In this document: positions 1 to 10,565 of the stretch, one piece after another
Layout of the letters: every line of letters begins with the position of its first letter
Numbering within the stretch: position 1 is the first letter of the stretch
NCBI GenBank assembly: GCA_039707465.1
Contig: CM077643.1
Span: 202,173,605 to 202,237,604 of the forward strand
DNA length: 64,000 nucleotides
Source of the DNA: Rhabdophis nuchalis
Taxonomy: Eukaryota > Chordata > Lepidosauria > Squamata > Natricidae
Reading direction: 5' to 3'
Made by a program: the position numbers and the translations under genes
The notes under the pieces: model-generated
The model's input: the letters and a program-made list of their open reading frames with translations, nothing else
Databases searched by the model: none
What the model was told of the DNA's origin: nothing

Positions 1-720
1 TTAAAAAATAGGTGAAGTATGTACCTTATAACTGTGGTGTGAAAAAAATAGTCTGTATTACATGTATAAGTATAACAGTGAGAACATTATCTTTCACTCA
101 ACTCATGACGGATGGAGTTTTACTTGCTCATAGAAAACAAAATTGAGACACATAAGTTGCAGACAGAAACAGAAATTTAATTATTTCATGTTAGTGGTGG
201 TGGTGATATTGTAAAGAAGGAAAGTGCTGAAGAACCACAGACACATTGGACCAAAAAAACCCCAAACCCAACCCAAACACTCCAGAGAATACTTTTTTAC
301 ATGCTTTCATACTTATTTCACCAATATCTTTTGGTTAAACAACATTATGCACAATCCAGAAATAAGAAATAATTTTAAAAATTAAAGCATAAGGTAAGAA
401 AAGGAAAAGAAATATAAGTATATGGAATTTATGTCAGTATTATTCATTGTACACCAGCAAATCTTTCTTAAAATACTTTTAAACCATCCTTGTTTCAAAT
501 TAGCTGTTCACAACCTCATTCAGAGGTTTTTGTTTTTTAAATTTCTAATTTTTCTCATGTTGAGGATTTCATAAATTCCATTCCGACAATGTTTTCCTGA
601 GACTTCTCCTTCCTGGAGAAGAGGAAAGAAGAAGGCAGAGAAGGGTAGTTGAGAAGATGGAAGGAGCAAGGTTGTTGCAAAATAAGATGGAGGCAAGAAA
701 GTGACCCAAACTGTATATGT
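1..720. other. AT-rich unique sequence, no gene seen
   Basis: No open frame of note, no recognised repeat end and no RNA gene were seen. The segment ends at a GGGAGG-rich stretch that begins the composite repeat cluster to the right. Confidence 0.5.
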
Positions 721-761
721 CCTTTAAGGGAGGCCCTTTAAGGGAGGCCCTTTAAGGGAGG
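721..761. repeat. Short tandem repeat, about 15-bp unit, almost 3 copies
   Basis: The phrase CCCTTTAAGGGAGG is repeated head to tail almost three times. The last copy is the left edge of the inverted-repeat cluster. Copies of the same phrase, in either orientation, also occur near 1092 and 1440. Confidence 0.8.
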
Positions 762-1454
762 AGACAAACTGTCTTCCTTCTCTGCCTTTCGGCTCAACCC
801 AGAGACCATCTGGGCAGAGAGCCATGAGATTACTGTTGTGTGAATTTTTTAGATATGTGTTAGGTTTTTAAGGGCTGATTAATAAATAGATTGTAAGAGA
901 CCAGGATGGATCCATTTCGGGCTTATTAGCCCTCTTCAGCTGGCCATACTCCTTCTATTGGGAGTTGAACCGGCCCTCTCCAGCATATCAGGCAAGCCTT
1001 TTTATGCCTTGAGCTATCCGGCTTCCCATGATTACATCAGCCTTACAGGACTCTTTTAATGAGAGAATATTTCCACAACTCCTGTTCAGGGCCCCTTTAA
1101 GGGAGGAGACAAACTGTCTTCCTTCTCTGCCTTTCGGCTCAACCCAGAGACCATCTGGGCTGATGTAATCATGGGAAGCCGGATAGCTCAAGGCATAAAA
1201 AGGCTTGCCTGATATGCTGGAGAATGCCGGTTCAAATCCCAGTAGAAGGAGTATGGCCAGCTGAAGAGGGCTAATAAGCCGGAAATGGATCCATCCTGGT
1301 CTCTTACAATCTATTTATTAATCAGCCCTTAAAAACCTAACACATATCTAAAAAATTCACACAACAGTAATCTCATGGCTCTCTGCCCAGATAGTCTCTG
1401 GGTTGAGCCGAAAGGCAGAGAAGGAAGACAGTTTGTCTCCTCCCTTAAAGGGCC
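747..1454. repeat. Large inverted repeat around a tRNA-like unit
   Basis: The stretch 747-1040 is the near-perfect reverse complement of 1160-1454. The 120-bp centre (1041-1159) itself contains a direct copy of the first 70 bp. A second, overlapping inverted pair exists: 859-1160 against 1383-1686. The DNA could therefore fold in two mutually exclusive ways. Arms contain a tRNA-like SINE body, a linker and a segment ending in GGGAGGAGACAAACTG. The family name is unknown to me. Confidence 0.85.
1160..1345 (+). repeat. tRNA-derived SINE-like unit, copy 1
   Basis: The unit begins CTGATGTAATCATGGG, carries an A-box-like stretch (GGATAGCTCAAGGC) and a good polymerase III B box, GGTTCAAATCC, at 1229-1239. 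It ends TTATTAATCAGCCCTTAAAAACCTAA. The same unit occurs inverted at 859-1039 and again directly at 1504-1686. It is a SINE-type sequence and shows no sign of being a functional tRNA. The family is not recognised. Confidence 0.7.
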
Positions 1455-1503
1455 CCCGAACAGGAGTTGTGGAAATATTCTCTCATTAAAAGAGTCCTGT
1501 AAG

Positions 1504-1682
1504 GCTGATGTAATCATGGGAAGCCGGATAGCTCAAGGCATAAAAAGGCTTGCCTGATATGCTGGAGAGGGCTGGTTCAAATCCCAGTAGAAGGAGTATG
1601 GCCAGCTGAAGAGGGCTAATAAGCCCGAAATGGATCCATCCTGGTCTCTTACAATCTATTTATTAATCAGCCCTTAAAAACC

Positions 1683-1720
<38 letters not shown>
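1504..1720 (+). repeat. tRNA-derived SINE-like unit, copy 2, with (CA)n tail
   Basis: Almost identical to the unit at 1160-1345, with its B box (GGTTCAAATCC) at 1574-1584, 345 bp after the first. It runs at its 3' end into a CA dinucleotide run (about 1687-1720), so the CA run may be the SINE tail. Between the two copies lie the linker and the GGGAGGAG segment, in reverse orientation relative to the copy at 747. Confidence 0.7.
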
Positions 1721-1721
<1 letters not shown>

Positions 1722-2020
1722 ATTGTTTCACAACAACCTGTTATTATTAGGCCCCAATTAAGGGAGGAGACATACTGTTTCTCTTACTGCCTATCGGCTC
1801 ATCACTAGAGACCATCCAGACAGCAAGCCAAGAATTAATTAATTAATTAAATTTATTGATCAGCTCATAAAACTAACACACATATCTAAAATATTATACA
1901 ACGTAATTCTTGGCTTGCTGTCTGGATGGTCTCTAGTGATGAGCCGATAGGTAGTAAGGGAAACAGTATGTCTCCTCCCTTAATTGGGGCCTAATAATAA
2001 CAGGTTGTTGTGAAACAATT
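1721..2020. repeat. Second inverted repeat of the same family, older
   Basis: The stretch 1721-1836 is reverse-complementary to 1904-2020 with few mismatches. The loop (1837-1903) contains the SINE 3' end (ATTGATCAGCTCATAAAACTAACAC). The arms are diverged versions of the GGGAGGAGACAAACTG segment of the cluster to the left, so this is an older copy of the same arrangement. Confidence 0.8.
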
Positions 2021-2043
2021 ACCTATACTAATATACCCTGTCT

Positions 2044-2250
2044 AAGCTGATGCAATAAGGGGAACTGGCTTGGCTTAAGGGCTAGGCTTCTTGCCTTGCA
2101 TGCAACATAGCCCCGGTTCGAATCCCAGTAAGGGGTATGGCCAGCTGATGAGAGCTAATAAGCTCGAACTAGATCTATCCTGGTCTCTCTCTAATTTAAT
2201 TTATTGATCAGCTCATAAAACTAACACACACACACACACATATATATATG
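2044..2250 (+). repeat. tRNA-derived SINE-like unit, copy 3, with CA/TA tail
   Basis: The diverged version of the unit seen at 1160 and 1504. It has a consensus B box, GGTTCGAATCC, at 2115-2125, then a shared body (GGTATGGCCAGCTGATGAG) and an end (ATCAGCTCATAAAACTAAC) followed by CA and TA runs. It is preceded by its own copy of the inverted GGGAGGAG segment, so linker, segment and tRNA-like body seem to form one mobile or amplified unit. Confidence 0.7.
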
Positions 2251-2464
2251 TAAAAATAATCGTAGAGACTAATGATGGATAGACAAATGTTAAATAGCAA
2301 TTATAAGAATGTATATTTGTGAATGAATTTGAAAGGGAAATATTAAAAACTTTTAAAAGACTTCCCCTTCCTCTCGTTCCATTTATTCTTCCTTCATGTC
2401 TCTACTTTGTGAATCAGTCTTCATTCATTTTCTCTATGTGATCAAAGCACCTAAGTGGTCTTTT

Positions 2465-2800
2465 ATTCTTTTTTTAAGGAGAGCATAACAACAGACATGT
2501 CAATGGAAGGCAAATTCACAAGACTGTGTCTCACTTATTTTGGCCATATCATGTGGGGGAATTCACTATAAAGCAATTATATTTGAAAAAGTTAGTGGTA
2601 ATAAGAAACCAATAACTAGGCTATGAAAATTTACCCTAGTTGGAAACCATCAAAGCTGACACCAGTCAAAACATAGAAAATCTCAAAGAAGTACTGCAAA
2701 TTGGAAGATGTGGAAAGACTTGCCCCATTGAATTTCCAAGAGTTGGACACAATTGTATGGATATCATCATCATCATCCAGCACTCCCTTCTGCACATTTT
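2465..2800 (+). mobile_element. Degenerate RTE/Bov-B-like LINE 3' fragment
   Basis: Broken plus-strand frames read like the end of an RTE-type ORF: a YFGHIMWGNS stretch near 2540, then METIKADTSQNIENLKEVLQ from 2640, then sequence resembling the family's terminal SRTRLD region, ending in an ATC repeat. This is the pattern of a Bov-B/RTE C-terminus (FGHxMR, a WLDxI-like line, the terminal SRTR region). Stops and frameshifts are numerous. Exact family uncertain. Confidence 0.55.
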
Positions 2801-2839
2801 AAGAACCCCCTTTCATTCTATTTAATTTATTTTTAAATA

Positions 2840-2970
2840 GAGGGTAAGTCATCTGTGTACCAAATTTGGTCAAAATTGCTCAAGGCATTCCAGAGTTATG
2901 CTGAAACACACACACACACACACACACACACACTTACACTTTGATATATATAGATTCAATCAAGATATAC
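2840..2970. repeat. CA-microsatellite element tail
   Basis: A phrase of the type CAAATTTGGTCAAAATTG...GGCATTCCAGAGTTATGCTGAAA leads into a CA run (2905-2933) and then TTACACTTTGATATATATAG. This resembles the 3' tails of some old dispersed elements that end in CA or CAGA repeats. I cannot name the family. Confidence 0.35.
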
Positions 2971-2984
2971 AAAATTTATCTCCT

Positions 2985-3895
2985 TGCTCTGGATGGGAAG
3001 CAAGACTCAAACTCAACCCGTCCAAGACCGAGTGGCTGTGGTTTCCGGCGTCCCGGTTCAACCAGTTGATTCCATCACTGGCCATAGGGGGCGAACATCT
3101 GGCCCCCGTGGATCGGGCATGCAACCTAGGTGTCCTCCTGGATACCCGGCTGTCTATGCAAGATCACGTGACAGCCATGGCCAGGGGGGCTTTCCACCAG
3201 GTACGCTTGTGACATCCCGGCTAGACTACTGTAATGCTCTCTACATGGGGCTCCCCTTGGGGTGCACCCGAAGACTGCAGCTGGTCCAGAATGCGGCCGC
3301 GCGGGCGATCTTGGGAACGTCTAGATATTCCCATGTAACACCGCTCCTGCGCGAGCTGCACTGGTTACCTGTGGTCTTTTGAGTGCGCTTCAAGGTGTTT
3401 ATCACCATCTTTAAAGTGCTCCATGGCACGGGACCAAGCTACCTGCGAGACCGCATCCTACCTCATACATCCCTGCGGCCGATTCGCTCCCACAGAGAGG
3501 GACTTCTCCGGGTGCCGTCCACCAGGCAATGCCAACGGGCGACGCCCAGGAGAAGGGCCTTCTCTGTGGTGGGCCCAACCCTCTGGAACGACCTACCCCC
3601 CGACCTCAGAACAACCACGGACCTCCGCACCTTCCGCCAGAAATTAAAGACACTCCTGTTCCATCAAGTTATTTACCTAGCCTTCAGTCTGTATTATAAA
3701 TTGTTTTAATTGGGTTTTTAATGGATCATGTTTTAACTTTTTAAATTTTAGCACAGGGATAACCTATTTAATTCGATATTAATTATTTATATTTTATATT
3801 GTTTGTTTTAACTTCCTGTGCACCGCCCCGGGTCCCTTCGGGGAGAGGGTGCGGTTATATAAATTTGACTAATAAATAAATAAATAAATAGATAG
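2985..3895 (+). mobile_element. 5'-truncated L2-clade LINE copy with internal deletion
   Basis: The translation begins after the RT active site ([15 protein letters not shown]) and runs to the end of the ORF ([21 protein letters not shown], here [17 protein letters not shown]), then a 3' UTR ending in a GC-rich inverted repeat (CACCGCCCCGGG...GAGAGGGTGCGG) and an (AAATA)n-like tail. Relative to the copy at 24.6 kb, about 75 bp are missing near 3210 between QVRL and [10 protein letters not shown] stop interrupts the frame at 3380. The element abuts an old minus-strand RT remnant on its right. Confidence 0.85.
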
Positions 3896-4390
3896 TTCAC
3901 TCCAGTTTTCCCATCAAATGCAACTGCCTTGGTCTTTAATATACAGTAATCCCTCGTTTTCCGCGGCTTCGTTTTCTGCGGCTTCAGTGCTTCGCAGATT
4001 TGTAAAAAATACAGGAAAAAAATGCATTGGCAAGCACCCCCTAGTGGTTGCTTTAAACATGTCCACCAATTCAAGTTTCCTAGCGAATCCTACTTCGCGG
4101 ATTTCTGGTTTTCGCGGAAGGTTGCGGTCCCCATTAACCGCGGAAAACGAGGGATTACTGTATTACTTTTCAGATCTATGTTTGTCATTGTATCACATAG
4201 TCTAATACTTGCTACAAATTGTCCAGGTTTTTAGCCAACAACACAGTATCATCTGCATACAAAAGTACATATATGCTCAAATCTTCCACTAGTATTCCTC
4301 ATGCATTTTCCTATAACGACATTAAACGTGCAAGGAAAACATATTCTTGCCTTTTTTGATGTTGCTGACTGCTGACATTTTTCTAACTGT
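3896..4390 (-). pseudogene. Non-LTR reverse-transcriptase remnant, split by a MITE
   Basis: Reading the minus strand, 4259-4231 encodes YADDTVLLA, the RT catalytic motif, followed by KNLDNL. After the Tigger-like insertion at 3944-4160 the frame resumes with LKTKAVAFDGKTG (about 3955-3915), the usual KTK...F motif after the catalytic aspartates. The L2 copy ending at 3895 lies directly against the downstream end, so it probably inserted in the same element. The clade is unassigned. It may be related to the RT remnant at 48.3-52.3 kb. Confidence 0.6.
3944..4160. mobile_element. Tigger/pogo-like MITE, 217 bp, TA target site
   Basis: The element starts CAGTAATCCCTCGTTTTCCG and ends with the exact reverse complement, CGGAAAACGAGGGATTACTG. 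It is flanked by TA on both sides, the target duplication of Tc1/mariner-type elements. It has no coding capacity. It interrupts an RT remnant, which gives a relative order of insertion. Confidence 0.85.
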
Positions 4391-4643
4391 TCTATCAATA
4401 CTAATGAAGTTCTTCCTCAGTTAGTGCCCTGGTTTGTGTCCATTTGAAATTATGATGTGCTGAAACAGTAACAGTCCTCAGAATTACAACTGCCACAATA
4501 TCTCCACAGTCATGAGTTCGCCACTCAGCCATTTCACAACCAACAAGCTTCTAACAAGCTTCTCCAATGGAGAAGATGGCAGTAAAATAATATGGTATGG
4601 TTCTGTGGTGTCTCAATTAACAACCTGGGTGATTCACTTAACA
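4161..4643. other. Low-information stretch between two MITEs
   Basis: Its left part (to about 4390) belongs to the minus-strand RT remnant. The rest is unique AT-rich DNA with no recognised gene or repeat end. Confidence 0.4.
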
Positions 4644-4869
4644 CAGTGATAGTCAACCTAGTCCCTACCGCCCACTAGTGGGCGTTTCAGCTTTCACGAT
4701 GGGCAGTAGGGGTTTTGTCCAATACTGAAGCACTTTCCTTTTTTTAATTTAATTGACTTCCCTACTTTATAAATCACTATGGCTGTGGAACCAGTGGACG
4801 GTTAGAAAATTTTACTATTAACAGAGATACAAAAGTGGGTGGTAGGTATAAAAAGGTTGACTACCCCTG
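4644..4869. mobile_element. Non-autonomous hAT element, 226 bp, perfect 8-bp TSD
   Basis: The ends CAGTGATAGTCAACCT and AGGTTGACTACCCCTG (approximate inverted repeats) bound the element. The 8 bp ACTTAACA occurs immediately before (4636-4643) and after (4870-4877), a perfect target duplication of hAT length. The interior contains the palindromic CGCCCACTAGTGGGCG and no ORF. Confidence 0.85.
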
Positions 4870-4879
4870 ACTTAACACC

Positions 4880-5000
4880 ACAGAAAAACTGACATTTTAA
4901 GCCTGTCATGGCCATGTGATGTTTCAAATAATGGCTGCATTGTTTAGTGATGGGGTTGTCAATCCCAATTGTGGTTGTTAAGGGAGGATTACCTGTATAT
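4880..5000. mobile_element. Tigger-like MITE fragment
   Basis: Phrases such as CAATTGTGGTTGTTAAGGGAGGATTACCTGTA match the end of the Tigger-like family also present at 16.1, 21.3 and 42.0 kb. The left end is missing or too diverged to place. Confidence 0.5.
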
Positions 5001-5594
5001 GTTTTACTAGCATGAAGTATTGCCATTATATCACCTTCAGTAACTCCGCTTCAACTCCATATTGATACAATGTCTTGATTTCATGGTCAAAAAAGAGTCT
5101 GAGACAGGACAAGGATTGAAAGGGCTGGATCTGTGCAGACATGGAGGATCACATAAGAAGTGTGAATGAGATCAAAGAAGAATTGCAGAATAAATTGGAA
5201 TCTGTCGCTACGTGTCTCTGCACTTACAAGCAAACTGGCCAAATGAATTCTAGCTAAACAGTGAAACAGGAAAGCAGCTATATCACAAGTGCTGTGTTTT
5301 GAATCACCTCTTCAAAGTTTCCTACAGGCGTAAGTGAAATGGAGCAAACCATAGTAAAAACATAAGGACTTGGGAACAAAGTCTTTCCAAACAAATATTT
5401 AGTACTTTGCCCTTTCTGACTCCATGGATTCTACCAAGCCTCATTTCCCTGCTCCCAGCAGAGAGGGGGGAAAAAACTTGCAAACTTCTAAAGTGACACA
5501 AGATTGAAAACCTCTTTCCACCAAAGCCCAGAAAGCCTTGTGGATTCACATGCTATGAATAGAATCTCAAGCTTTCTTTCACAAAGAAATACCA
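5001..5594. other. Unique sequence, nothing recognised
   Basis: Short open frames here have no recognisable motif. No repeat ends were seen. Confidence 0.4.
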
Positions 5595-5765
5595 GAGAAT
5601 CCAAGTGAGATACAGTTAGAAAGGCCACTGAGGCCACTGAGTCTAATTCCCAAATCCAAATTAAAGTATCCCTGGCAGATGACGATCCATGCTGTGTTAA
5701 TAAATTTAGTGAAGAAGAGCTTCCCACCTGCTTTAGCATTTGGTTCCACTGTAGAACTGTTCTTT
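5595..5765 (-). mobile_element. CR1-type LINE 3' end, old
   Basis: On the minus strand the sequence contains CCAGGGATACTTTAATTTGG followed by a TTAGACTCAGTGGCC...CTTTCTAACTG stretch. This matches the usual CR1 3' UTR layout (a GGGATACTTTAATTTGGAT-like line, then a GGACT..ATGGCC..CTTCCAACTC-like line). Upstream, the reading WNQMLKQVG-like resembles the WNxLP region near the end of the CR1 ORF. Highly diverged. Confidence 0.55.
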
Positions 5766-7917
5766 CTTACTATCCTGCTTTTTCTCCCTCATAGTCAAGT
5801 GGCATCTGCCTTTCTATAAATGGAGAGTGTTATTTTGGTTCTGGAATGATAGACTATGACCTTCTTCTGCGCAGCGTCTCTTCGTGTACTTGAAAAGTAG
5901 TGTCTAATTCTTTCTCAGCCATCCTTTTTCACAACTGAATATACTCGGGTCTTTTTGATTTCCTCATGAAATTTAGTTGTTAACTGTTGTTGCTGCCCTT
6001 CTCTGAATCTGTCCAGATTTGTGAATGAGGTTGACAAGAACTGGTCATAGTGTTCAAATTGAGCTCCGAATAAAGGTGAACTGCTGCTGGCTATGGTTTG
6101 GAAATGAAATTTCTGTGGAAACATCTCAAAAACTTCATTTGGATTGAACTGGATTTTGAGTAGCCATGTCCCAATGCTGACTCTTGAGACAATTCTCATT
6201 TCAGTTTAAGCTGCTTGTCACGCAGTTTCTGACTGTTTCTTAAGCCAATTTCAGAAAATCCAGTCTATAGCTTCTTGGCAACAGATCTGGACTGGTGCTC
6301 ATTTTGGAATATGGCCATCAGAAGACCTGAGGGATTGTTCCACTGATTTTCACCCTTCCTAATTCTTCAAGAAAAGCAAATCTGTATGTGAACCCTGTGT
6401 GGATCAATCTACCAATGCCTATCTTTTCTTTTAGGAATTATTCTTTTTTCAAATGTCCCCTTGTCTTTCCTTTGCTTTCCAAGATGTTTCCACACATTTC
6501 CTTTAAAATAACAAGCTTTGGTCTGTTTTTCCCCTTATGACACTACTTATGCTCCATGATAATCAAATGAAAAACAGGTTGTTGCTTCATTCTTATATTC
6601 TTTTGTAATCCATGAAAATTATAACAAAGAATAAATTTCATAGAAAGAAAGCAGCAATTCTATACTGCAACTGAAAACATTCTTTAAAAAGAAAAGAAAA
6701 AGAAGGAAAGCTTTCCAGCACATTGAGTGAGAGCTGAAGGAGCATGCTTCACACATCTGCCAGAAATCAAAGAGTGCCCTCAAAGAGATGCAAAGGTTCA
6801 ATGGAACATGAACATCATGAACATGAAGTTGAGGACAGCTCATTGACTCAATGATTGGATCAATAGAAAATTATTTTAAAAATACAAAAAGCTTGTCAAT
6901 CTGGGCACCCAGGACAAAATGGCAAGGTGAGGCAGCCATTGGCACCTGAAGGTATGCCAGATGCTGCAGCCAACCATAGTTGGAGCTGCTACTTGAATGG
7001 GATGAAGGCTCAAGGCTTAAGTTCTGAAGAACTTAAGATGGTACAGGTCAGGTTTGGAATCTGAAGGAATATTTGACAAAGCCTTTGGATTTGTGTTTCT
7101 TAGTTAAGAAATAAACTGGGGGTGGGGGGAAGAGATATATTATATTTATACATGGTGATAAGCTATTCAAATTGCTTTTTACCTGCTGGAAAAAAAGTGA
7201 AAAATGGATCATATATGCATTTGGGGATTAAAAAGGGATAAAGAAGTAGGGAAAAGGTTAAGATGGTAACTATCTAATAGAAAGAAAGATGGAAGTCACA
7301 ATTCTATATTTTCCTCTTAATTTAATTTAATTTTCTCATTTTCAATTTAATTTTTATACTTTTTATTGTATTCAAACATTCTAAAAAATATTTTTAAAAT
7401 GGTGGAAAATTAAGGGACAGGGTATATTTGCAATCGGAAGAGGATGACATTTCTGATTTCTAGACTCAGGAAGTGGTGAGTCAACCATGCTGGCACTGGG
7501 CCAAGCAGAGAGTACAGTTCTATCCTAGGATCCTATTTATCTGGGACTGGAGATTTAAACTCATTCAAAGTGAAGGAATATTCCTTGATCACATATCTTT
7601 CAACCTCATGGTTCCAAGCCTATCTGTATCTTATTCTTCATAACTGCCTAGTAGAATCCATTTCCCCTTTTCAGGGAAATGCAGCGTGAAAATAGGAATT
7701 GATTAACCCCATTTTTCTCCTGCCATGAAACCCTACTGATGTTGTTCTGGCTTGATTAAAACTTGGTTTTAAGTTCTAGTTATGCACTCAGCTTTAGTTT
7801 CCCTTAGTATCTCAAACCAACTTAAATGGAGATTTTCCTCCATGCTTCCTACTATTGGTTACTTTAAGTTAATCATATCTACTGAAGTAACCTACTGTTG
7901 GTTACTTCAAGTTAAGC
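5766..7917. other. 2.1 kb of unique sequence, no gene identified
   Basis: A 94-codon minus frame (5915-6199) has no recognised motif and lacks neighbouring exon signals. No element ends, tRNA or tandem arrays were identified. Parts could be conserved non-coding DNA or very old repeats. I cannot tell from sequence alone. Confidence 0.4.
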
Positions 7918-8165
7918 ATAAGAGCTGTGGTGGTGCAGTGGTTAGAAAGCAATATTGCACTCATTGTAGGCTAACTCTGGCCCTGCCAGGAGTTTGATCC
8001 TGATTGGATCAAGATTGACTTGGCCTTCAACCCTTCCAAAGTCAGCAAAATGGGAACTCATATTGTTGGGGGAAATGTGTTATCATTGTAAACCACATAG
8101 GGAATGCTGTAGAGCACAATGAAATGGTATATAAGTGTAAGTGCTATTGCTATTACTATTGCTTT
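7918..8165 (+). mobile_element. tRNA-derived SINE (family with GTGGTGCAGTGG head)
   Basis: The head AGAGCTGTGGTGGTGCAGTGG is tRNA-like and is followed by a B-box-like GGAGTTTGATCC at 7989-8000. The tail TAAACCACATAGGG...TATATAAGTGTAAGTGC ends in (TATTGC)n. Copies of the same SINE lie at 22.95 kb, 51.15 kb and, inverted, 62.4 kb. The tail resembles the 3' end of CR1/L2-type LINEs, suggesting which machinery moved it. It abuts the tail of the minus-strand L2 LINE. Confidence 0.8.
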
Positions 8166-8674
8166 TTTGTTCCTTCACTTCCCCTTCCTATTTATTTATT
8201 TATTTATTTATTAAATTTATAAACCGCCCCTCTCTCCCCAAGGGGACTCGGGGCGGTGCACAGGAAATTAAAATAGAATAAAAGACAAACATGACAATAA
8301 ATAGTACTAAAAATAAATTAAACCCCTATACCCTGTGCTAAAAAACCTAAAACCATTTAAAATCCTAAAACTTTACCCTTTAAAACTGAATTAAACAATT
8401 TAAATTTCAGTCTATATCTAATGGTGTGGATTAGGCCAGGCCAGCGAGATGGAAAAAATGGGTCTTCAAACTTCAGCGGAAGGAGCGGAGGTCCATGCTA
8501 GTTCTAAGCTCGGGGGGTAGGTCGTTCCAGAGGGTTGGGCCCGCCACAGAGAAGGCCCTTCCCCTGGGCATCACCAGCTGGCACTGCCTAGTGGGCGGCA
8601 CCCAGAGAAGCCCCTGTCTGTGGGAGAGAATCGGCCGAAAGGATGTGTGAGGTAGGATACGATCCTACAGATAG

Positions 8675-10534
8675 CTAGGTCCCGAGCGCTTTAAAGATGG
8701 TAATCAATACCTTGAAGCACACCCGAAAGGCCACAGGCAGCCAGTGTAGCTCGCGCAGGAGCAGTGTTATGTGGGAATGGCTTGAGGCTCCCAAAATTCC
8801 CCGTGCGGCCGCATTCTGAACTAACTGTAGTCTTTGGGTGCACCTCAAGGGAAGCCCCATGTAGAGAGCGTTGCAGTAGTCTAGACGGGATGTCACGAGC
8901 GCATGAGTGACTGTGCAAAGGGCGTCCCGGTCTAAAAGGGGACACAACTGGCGTACCAGGCGTACCTGGAAGAAAGCCCCCCTGGCCACAGCTGTCAGAT
9001 GATCTTCCATAGACAGCCGGGAATCCAAGAGGACACCTAAGTTGCGTGCCTTATCCACGGGGGCTTGATGTTCACCCCCAATGGTCAGTGATGGAATAAA
9101 CTGATTGTACCGGGATGCCGGAAACCACAGCCACTCGGTCTTGGACGGGTTGAGTCGGAATTTGTTACTTCCCATCCAGATCCGTACGGCCTCCACACAC
9201 TGGGACATCACCTCGACGGCATCGTTGGGGTGGTTTGGGGTAGATATGTACAGCTGAGTGTCATCAGCGTACAGATGGTACTCTACCCCAAAACCACAGA
9301 TGATCTCGCCCAGCGGCTTCATATAGATGTTGAACAGGAGTGGTGAGAGGACTGACCCCTGAGGCACCCCACATGTGAGGGGTCTCGAGGCCGACCTCTG
9401 CCCTCCTGCCAACACAAATTGCGACCGACCAGAGAGGTAGGAGGAGAACCACCATAAAATGGTGCCCCCTACCCCCAACCCCTCCAGTCGATGCAATAGG
9501 ATACCATGGTCGATGGTATCAAAAGCTGCTGAGAGGTCTAATAGGACCAGAATGGGGGAACAACCCCCATCTCTGGTCCTCCAGAGATCATCCACCAACG
9601 CGACCAATGCCGTCTCGGTGCTGTGCCCGGGCCGGAAGCCGGACTGGGGTGGGTCTAAATAATCAATTTCCTCCAGGTGACGGGGAAACTGTTGTGCCAC
9701 CACACTCTCTACAACCTTCGCCAAGAAGTGAAGGTTGGAGACCGGACGATAATTTACTAACAATGCTGGGTCCAGGGAAGGCTTCTTGAGGAGGGGTCTC
9801 ACTACCACCTCTTTCAATGCGGCCGGCAAATACCCCTCACTCAGCGAAGCATTCACTACTTTCTGGAGCCAGCCTCGTGTGACCTCCCAGGATGCCAGTA
9901 CAAGCCAGGAGGGACACAGGTCCAATAAACATGTGGTGGCTCTCAGTCGCCTTCGTAATCTGTCCATATCCTCGGAAGCAACAGAGTCGAACTCATCCCA
10001 CAAAACTGTCTCAAGATCTGCCTCTGATAATCCCTCAGGACTACTCTCAGTAGAGGCCAACTCGCTCCGAATCTGATCGATTTTATCCTGCAGATACTCT
10101 CCAAATTCCTCTGCTCTGCCCTGCAAAGGGGCTTCCCATGGCCTCTGTTGAAGGAGGGAGCGGGTCACCCCAAACAAGGAGGCAGGGTGGTTATCTGCGG
10201 ATGCGATAAGAGTGGCACAGTGATGACATTTGGCCACTCTTATCACCACTAGGTATGTCCTCAAATGGGATCTAACCTGTGTTCGGTCAGATTCAGACCG
10301 TGTGGCCCTCCATCTCCTCTCTAGGCATCTCTTGCAGCATTTCATCACCCTCAGCTCCTCGGAAAACCAAGGCGCCTGGGTGGCTCGACGCCGTGTGAGA
10401 GGCCGCAAGGGCGCGAACCGGTCCAAGGCCACCGTGGCCACAGTACACGATGCAGCCACTAGATCCTCAGTCGGGGCGCAGGTCAGGGTCGCAGGTAATG
10501 GCCCAAGCTCCATCTGGAACCTTTTGGGTTCCAT
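8675..10534 (-). pseudogene. L2 LINE reverse transcriptase, C-terminally frameshifted
   Basis: A 619-codon frame with NYRPVSNLHFLAKVVE, the [18 protein letters not shown] block, [28 protein letters not shown] and YADDTQLYI (tyrosine at about residue 422). The frame ends early at FKALGT because 8 bp are missing relative to the young copies (between two GCTC repeats near 8684). The remaining C-terminal codons continue in another frame to about 8450. Clearly part of a dead LINE copy. Confidence 0.85.
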
Positions 10535-10565
10535 CAGGCGCCTGGGGCGGAACCATATAGGTATT

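Noticed and set aside
721..761. CRISPR-like short repeats
   Set aside because: The 15-bp units are directly adjacent without spacers, and the window is eukaryotic.
1200..1260. Possible functional tRNA gene (good B box)
   Set aside because: The upstream half does not fold as a tRNA cloverleaf by eye, the unit is repeated several times with a SINE-like body and 3' end, and it is embedded in repeats. A SINE is far more likely.
5915..6199. 94-codon minus frame
   Set aside because: No recognised family, no exon signals and no matching reading upstream or downstream. Kept only as unique sequence.
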